The notes under the pieces were generated by a model. That model worked only from the letters and a program-made list of their open reading frames with translations, had not been told where the DNA came from and ran no database searches. The position numbers and the translations under genes were made by a program. Shown in pieces: positions 61,356 through 64,000 of a DNA stretch of 64,000 nucleotides (the first letter of the stretch is position 1; every line of letters starts with the position of its first letter). Source of the DNA: Acidovorax sp. SRB_14 (lineage in GTDB: Bacteria > Pseudomonadota > Gammaproteobacteria > Burkholderiales > Burkholderiaceae_C); assembly GCF_012932145.1 (NCBI RefSeq), contig NZ_MWOK01000004.1:62001-126000 (forward strand), given 5' to 3'.

Positions 61356-61718
61356 TTAGGAGAAGCTCGAACCGCAACCGCAGGTCGACGTCGCCTGGGG
61401 GTTCTTGATGACGAACTGGGCGCCCTGCAGGTCTTCCTTGTAGTCGATCTCGGCGCCCACCAGGTACTGGAAGCTCATCGCATCGATCAGCAGCGACACG
61501 CCGTTCTTGGTCATCACGGTATCGTCGTCGTTGGCGATTTCATCGAACGTGAACCCGTACTGGAAGCCCGAGCAGCCGCCGCCCTGCACAAAAACGCGCA
61601 GCTTCAGATCGGGGTTGCCTTCCTCGGCAATCAGGTCCGCCACCTTGGCCGCCGCGCTCTCGGTAAAGATGATCGGGTCGGGCATTTGGGGGGGGATGTT
61701 TTCAGCAACTGCGCTCAT
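61356..61718 (-). CDS. erpA: iron-sulfur cluster insertion protein
   Basis: A 120-residue A-type carrier that delivers iron-sulfur clusters to target enzymes. The three cluster cysteines are in [11 protein letters not shown] and the C-terminal TCGCGSSF. The start [10 protein letters not shown] has GGAG before it; ten extra codons upstream are not family-like. It is the last gene of the rplM-rpsI-erpA strand but has its own gap of 240 bases and a terminator upstream. Confidence 0.94.
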   Translation of the reverse strand: MSAVAENIPPQMPDPIIFTESAAAKVADLIAEEGNPDLKLRVFVQGGGCSGFQYGFTFDEIANDDDTVMTKNGVSLLIDAMSFQYLVGAEIDYKEDLQGAQFVIKNPQATSTCGCGSSFS

Positions 61719-61900
61719 GGGGCACTCCAATTCAGGGTTTCGGGGCAAATCCTACTGCAAACCGCCAGAAGTGCGGGCCCCCCGGTTGTTTGACGCCAAA
61801 TCCAGTGGGGGTTTTTCTCCCGGCAGGCGGGCAGTATCCCTGCGGCACAGATGGTGGCGTGGCGGCGCATTTCCAGCCTCTGGCGCCATCGCCGCAAAAC

Positions 61901-61936
61901 AAAAAGCCGCCGCAAGCGAACTTGCGGCGGCTTTTT
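61901..61936. terminator. terminator after rpsI
   Basis: AAAAAGCCGCCGCAAG, loop CGAA, CTTGCGGCGGCTTTTT: a perfect 16-bp stem with a T-run on both strands, 22 bases beyond the rpsI stop codon. Confidence 0.9.
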
Positions 61937-61957
61937 TGGCAGGCAGAAACCAGCGGA

Positions 61958-62350
61958 TTAGCGCTTGGAGAACTGCTTGGCGCGGCGGGCAGAGTGCAGG
62001 CCGACCTTCTTGCGTTCCACTTCGCGCGCATCGCGCGTCACGAAGCCGGCTTGGCTCAGTGCGGGCTTGAGTGCTGCGTCGTAGTCGATCAGGGCGCGGG
62101 TGATGCCGTGGCGGGTCGCGCCGGCCTGGCCGGACTCACCGCCGCCGTGCACGTTGACCATCACGTCGAAGGTTTCGGCGTGGTTCGTCAGCATGAGGGG
62201 CTGCTTGGCGATCATGATCGAGGTTTCACGGCCGAAGTAGGACTGGATGTCCTTGCCGTTGACCGTGATCTTGCCGCTGCCTTTTTTCAGAAACACGCGG
62301 GCGACGCTGGACTTGCGACGGCCGGTGCCATTGTTCCATTCACCAATCAT
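61958..62350 (-). CDS. rpsI: 30S ribosomal protein S9
   Basis: A 130-residue S9. It has [20 protein letters not shown] at the N-terminus, [20 protein letters not shown] in the core, and the basic tail RRAKQFSKR that reaches the P-site tRNA. It follows rplM by 11 bases in the conserved order. Confidence 0.98.
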   Translation of the reverse strand: MIGEWNNGTGRRKSSVARVFLKKGSGKITVNGKDIQSYFGRETSIMIAKQPLMLTNHAETFDVMVNVHGGGESGQAGATRHGITRALIDYDAALKPALSQAGFVTRDAREVERKKVGLHSARRAKQFSKR

Positions 62351-62361
62351 CTCAAGGCTCC

Positions 62362-62790
62362 TTACAGTTCCAGCACTTTGGGCTGTTGGGCGGTGTGGGG
62401 ATGCTCTGCACCAGCGTACACCTTGAGTTTCTTGATCATGGCGTAGCCAAGCGGGCCCTTGGGCAGCATGCCCTTGACAGCCTTTTCCAGCGCGCGGCCG
62501 GGGTGCTTGGATTGCATGTCGCGGAAATTGGTGGCCGTGATGCCGCCCGGATAACCCGAGTGGCGGTAGTACACCTTGTCGGTGGACTTGGTCCCGGTGA
62601 CCTTGATTTGCGCTGCGTTGATGATGACGATGAAGTCACCGGTATCGACGTGAGGCGTATAAATGGCTTTGTGTTTGCCGCGCAGACGGAGGGCAACTTC
62701 GCTGGCTACCCGGCCGAGCACCTTATCGGTGGCGTCAATCACAAACCACTCGTGCACGACCTCAGCGGGTTTGGCGCTGAAAGTTTTCAT
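62362..62790 (-). CDS. rplM: 50S ribosomal protein L13
   Basis: A 142-residue L13. It starts [20 protein letters not shown] and contains [20 protein letters not shown] and [20 protein letters not shown]. It is the first gene of the rplM-rpsI operon. The 229 bases upstream should hold its promoter and leader; I could not identify a structured leader there. Confidence 0.98.
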   Translation of the reverse strand: MKTFSAKPAEVVHEWFVIDATDKVLGRVASEVALRLRGKHKAIYTPHVDTGDFIVIINAAQIKVTGTKSTDKVYYRHSGYPGGITATNFRDMQSKHPGRALEKAVKGMLPKGPLGYAMIKKLKVYAGAEHPHTAQQPKVLEL

Positions 62791-63019
62791 GAGTTTTCTC
62801 TTTCGAGGGTTTGACCAGCCTGGAACAGGGGCTGGCGTCCTGGGGACTCTTTTCCACGGTCGGTGCTTCTCTTCAACGGAAACCTCTTAGGTGGCACTTG
62901 CAGGCAAGGCCTGCACTTCGCCGCGGAGTCACGCAAGCGCTGCGAAGCCCGCCATTATACAAAGGCAAGCCCGGCTGTGCGCATTTCTTGTACAGAGGCC
63001 CGTCCAGGGGCCGCGCGCG

Positions 63020-64000
63020 TCAGTTGCCGAAACGCGTGTCGGCCTGCAATTGCACGCGGCGGCGGTGTTCCACGCAGATGGGCGTGGCCGCGAACGCGGG
63101 CTTGGGGCATTCGCGGTACAGGCAGGCGCTTTGCGTGAAGAAATTGGTATTGACACAGGGCTGGTGCGCGGCCTCGTGGCGTGGGCGGGATGGCGCCAGC
63201 GGTGGCGGCGCGCCGGCAGAGGCCGGCGCGCGCGCAGGCTCGCGCGCCACCTCTGGCTGCGGCACCCGGGACGCCTTGGGAGGAATCCGCACGGGAGCCC
63301 TCGGCGCCGCTGCCGGGTCTGACGCCTCGACAAACGCCGGTGCGGGGCCCGCAGGCGCTGCCGCGGCCACTGCCTCCACCACCGCTGCCTCGGTGGCGGC
63401 GACGGCCGGCTCCTGCGGCACGGGCACAGAGGCGGCAGGCGCGGCGGGCTCGGCCCATTCCGTGATGATGCCATCCTGCGGTGCGGTCTGCGGCGCACGC
63501 CGGCCCCAGCCATAGCCGCCGGCCACGGCCACGATCAGCACCACGCCCGCGAGCCACGCCCAGGCGCGCTGCAGCTTCGCGCTGCGCAGCGGTTCTGGCG
63601 CGGACTGGCCGGCTAGCTTGGCGAGTGGCCTGGGATTTGCGCCTTCCGCTGCGCCCTCGGCGTCCGGAACCACGAGATCGAGGGCCTGCACGCCCTCCCC
63701 GGATGGGGGCACAGCCCCCCCAAGGGCGGTGTGCGGCGCCACCGGGCGCGCAGACAGCGTCGCCGCCAGTGGCACGCCAGCCGAGTCCAGGCCAGGCCCG
63801 GCCAGCGCCCCAGCGGGCTGGTGCGCCGGCCCCACCCAGATATCGCCGAGCTGCGCGCGGAAGTCGAAGTGCTCGAGCGGGCCCGGAGGCGCCACCATGG
63901 CCATGGTTTGCAAAAATGCGTCGATGTCCTGCGGCCGGTCTTCGGACCGCAGCGCCAGCGACTGGGAAATGGCGGCAACGAAAGCCGCAGAGTACTCTTG
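63020..64000 (-). CDS. C-terminal part of a probable Ser/Thr protein kinase with a membrane anchor (runs off window)
   Basis: The frame is open to the window edge, giving 326 codons with no start. The first visible residues, EYSAAFVAAISQSLALRSED then RPQDIDAFL, match the end of the C-lobe of bacterial Hanks-type kinases. A disordered linker follows, then one transmembrane helix (WAWLAGVVLIVAVAGGYGWG). An Ala/Pro-rich outer region leads to a cysteine-containing tail (CVNTNFFTQSACLYRECPKP and PICVEHRRRVQLQAD). The kinase assignment depends on the short upstream piece; the rest is seen directly. Confidence 0.6.
   Translation of the reverse strand, partial: QEYSAAFVAAISQSLALRSEDRPQDIDAFLQTMAMVAPPGPLEHFDFRAQLGDIWVGPAHQPAGALAGPGLDSAGVPLAATLSARPVAPHTALGGAVPPSGEGVQALDLVVPDAEGAAEGANPRPLAKLAGQSAPEPLRSAKLQRAWAWLAGVVLIVAVAGGYGWGRRAPQTAPQDGIITEWAEPAAPAASVPVPQEPAVAATEAAVVEAVAAAAPAGPAPAFVEASDPAAAPRAPVRIPPKASRVPQPEVAREPARAPASAGAPPPLAPSRPRHEAAHQPCVNTNFFTQSACLYRECPKPAFAATPICVEHRRRVQLQADTRFGN

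Noticed and set aside
1-64000. tRNA, rRNA and CRISPR arrays
   Set aside because: None was seen on reading through; no regularly spaced direct repeats other than the terminal motifs and the AGCGCT repeat family.

Overview
This 64 kb window is high-GC chromosomal DNA of a betaproteobacterium, most likely of the Comamonadaceae (Burkholderiales). The evidence is the order tyrS / M23 peptidase / anmK / erpA / rpsI / rplM, a tripartite-tricarboxylate (Bug/TctC) binding protein, the proteobacterial nir genes for heme d1, and dispersed copies of a short AGCGCT-centred repeat that I recognise from that family. No rRNA, tRNA or CRISPR array was seen. The window begins inside gnd and ends inside a probable Ser/Thr kinase gene.

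1-8.2 kb: a carbohydrate and stress block. It has gnd and a stand-alone GH94 protein on the minus strand. A tightly coupled plus-strand run follows: two small ORFs, class I fructose-bisphosphate aldolase and a histidine phosphatase. Minus-strand genes then encode a hemerythrin protein, a 24-residue membrane peptide and a four-helix membrane protein.

8.2-25.1 kb: accessory DNA. The 15.5 kb from 9596 to 25074 is bounded by inverted repeats of 29 bp (24/29 identical by eye) and by a direct repeat (5 bp GCCCT, readable as 10 bp AGCCCTTGCT). Its right end lies about 23 bp behind the glmS stop codon, where Tn7-type elements insert. I see no transposase or integrase inside. The cargo is an amino-acid ABC transporter without its ATPase, a TAXI binding protein coupled to a zinc-ribbon membrane protein, and an acyl-CoA module (broken etfA, CoA ligase, TctC, acyl-CoA dehydrogenase, MmgE/PrpD, broken abrB, LysR). 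Long gene-poor stretches separate these blocks. A related but weaker pair of ends suggests a second element, 8.2-9.6 kb.

25.1-38.1 kb: core genes. These are glmS with a divergent Lrp regulator, cbpA-cbpM, a MASE2-GGDEF cyclase, a MidA-type methyltransferase, and a folate/tRNA run (pteridine reductase, folB, ttcA). A lipoprotein, a second histidine phosphatase, a D-threonine-aldolase-like enzyme, and a fusion of a fatty-acid-hydroxylase/AGMO-like domain with a YhhN lysoplasmalogenase-like domain follow.

38.2-45.8 kb: heme d1 biosynthesis. nirE is divergent from a cytochrome c gene, nirF, a nirD-nirL fusion, nirG, nirH, nirJ and nirN. A perfect FNR/DNR-type box lies in the divergent gap. The enzyme that uses heme d1, NirS, is not in the window.

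45.8-64 kb: housekeeping and sensing genes. These are a lytic transglycosylase, 5-formyl-THF cyclo-ligase, GST, cca, trxC, an orphan histidine kinase overlapping glmU, a Crp/Fnr regulator, a BLUF photoreceptor, DUF2917 and LysR, and then the tyrS-to-rplM block.
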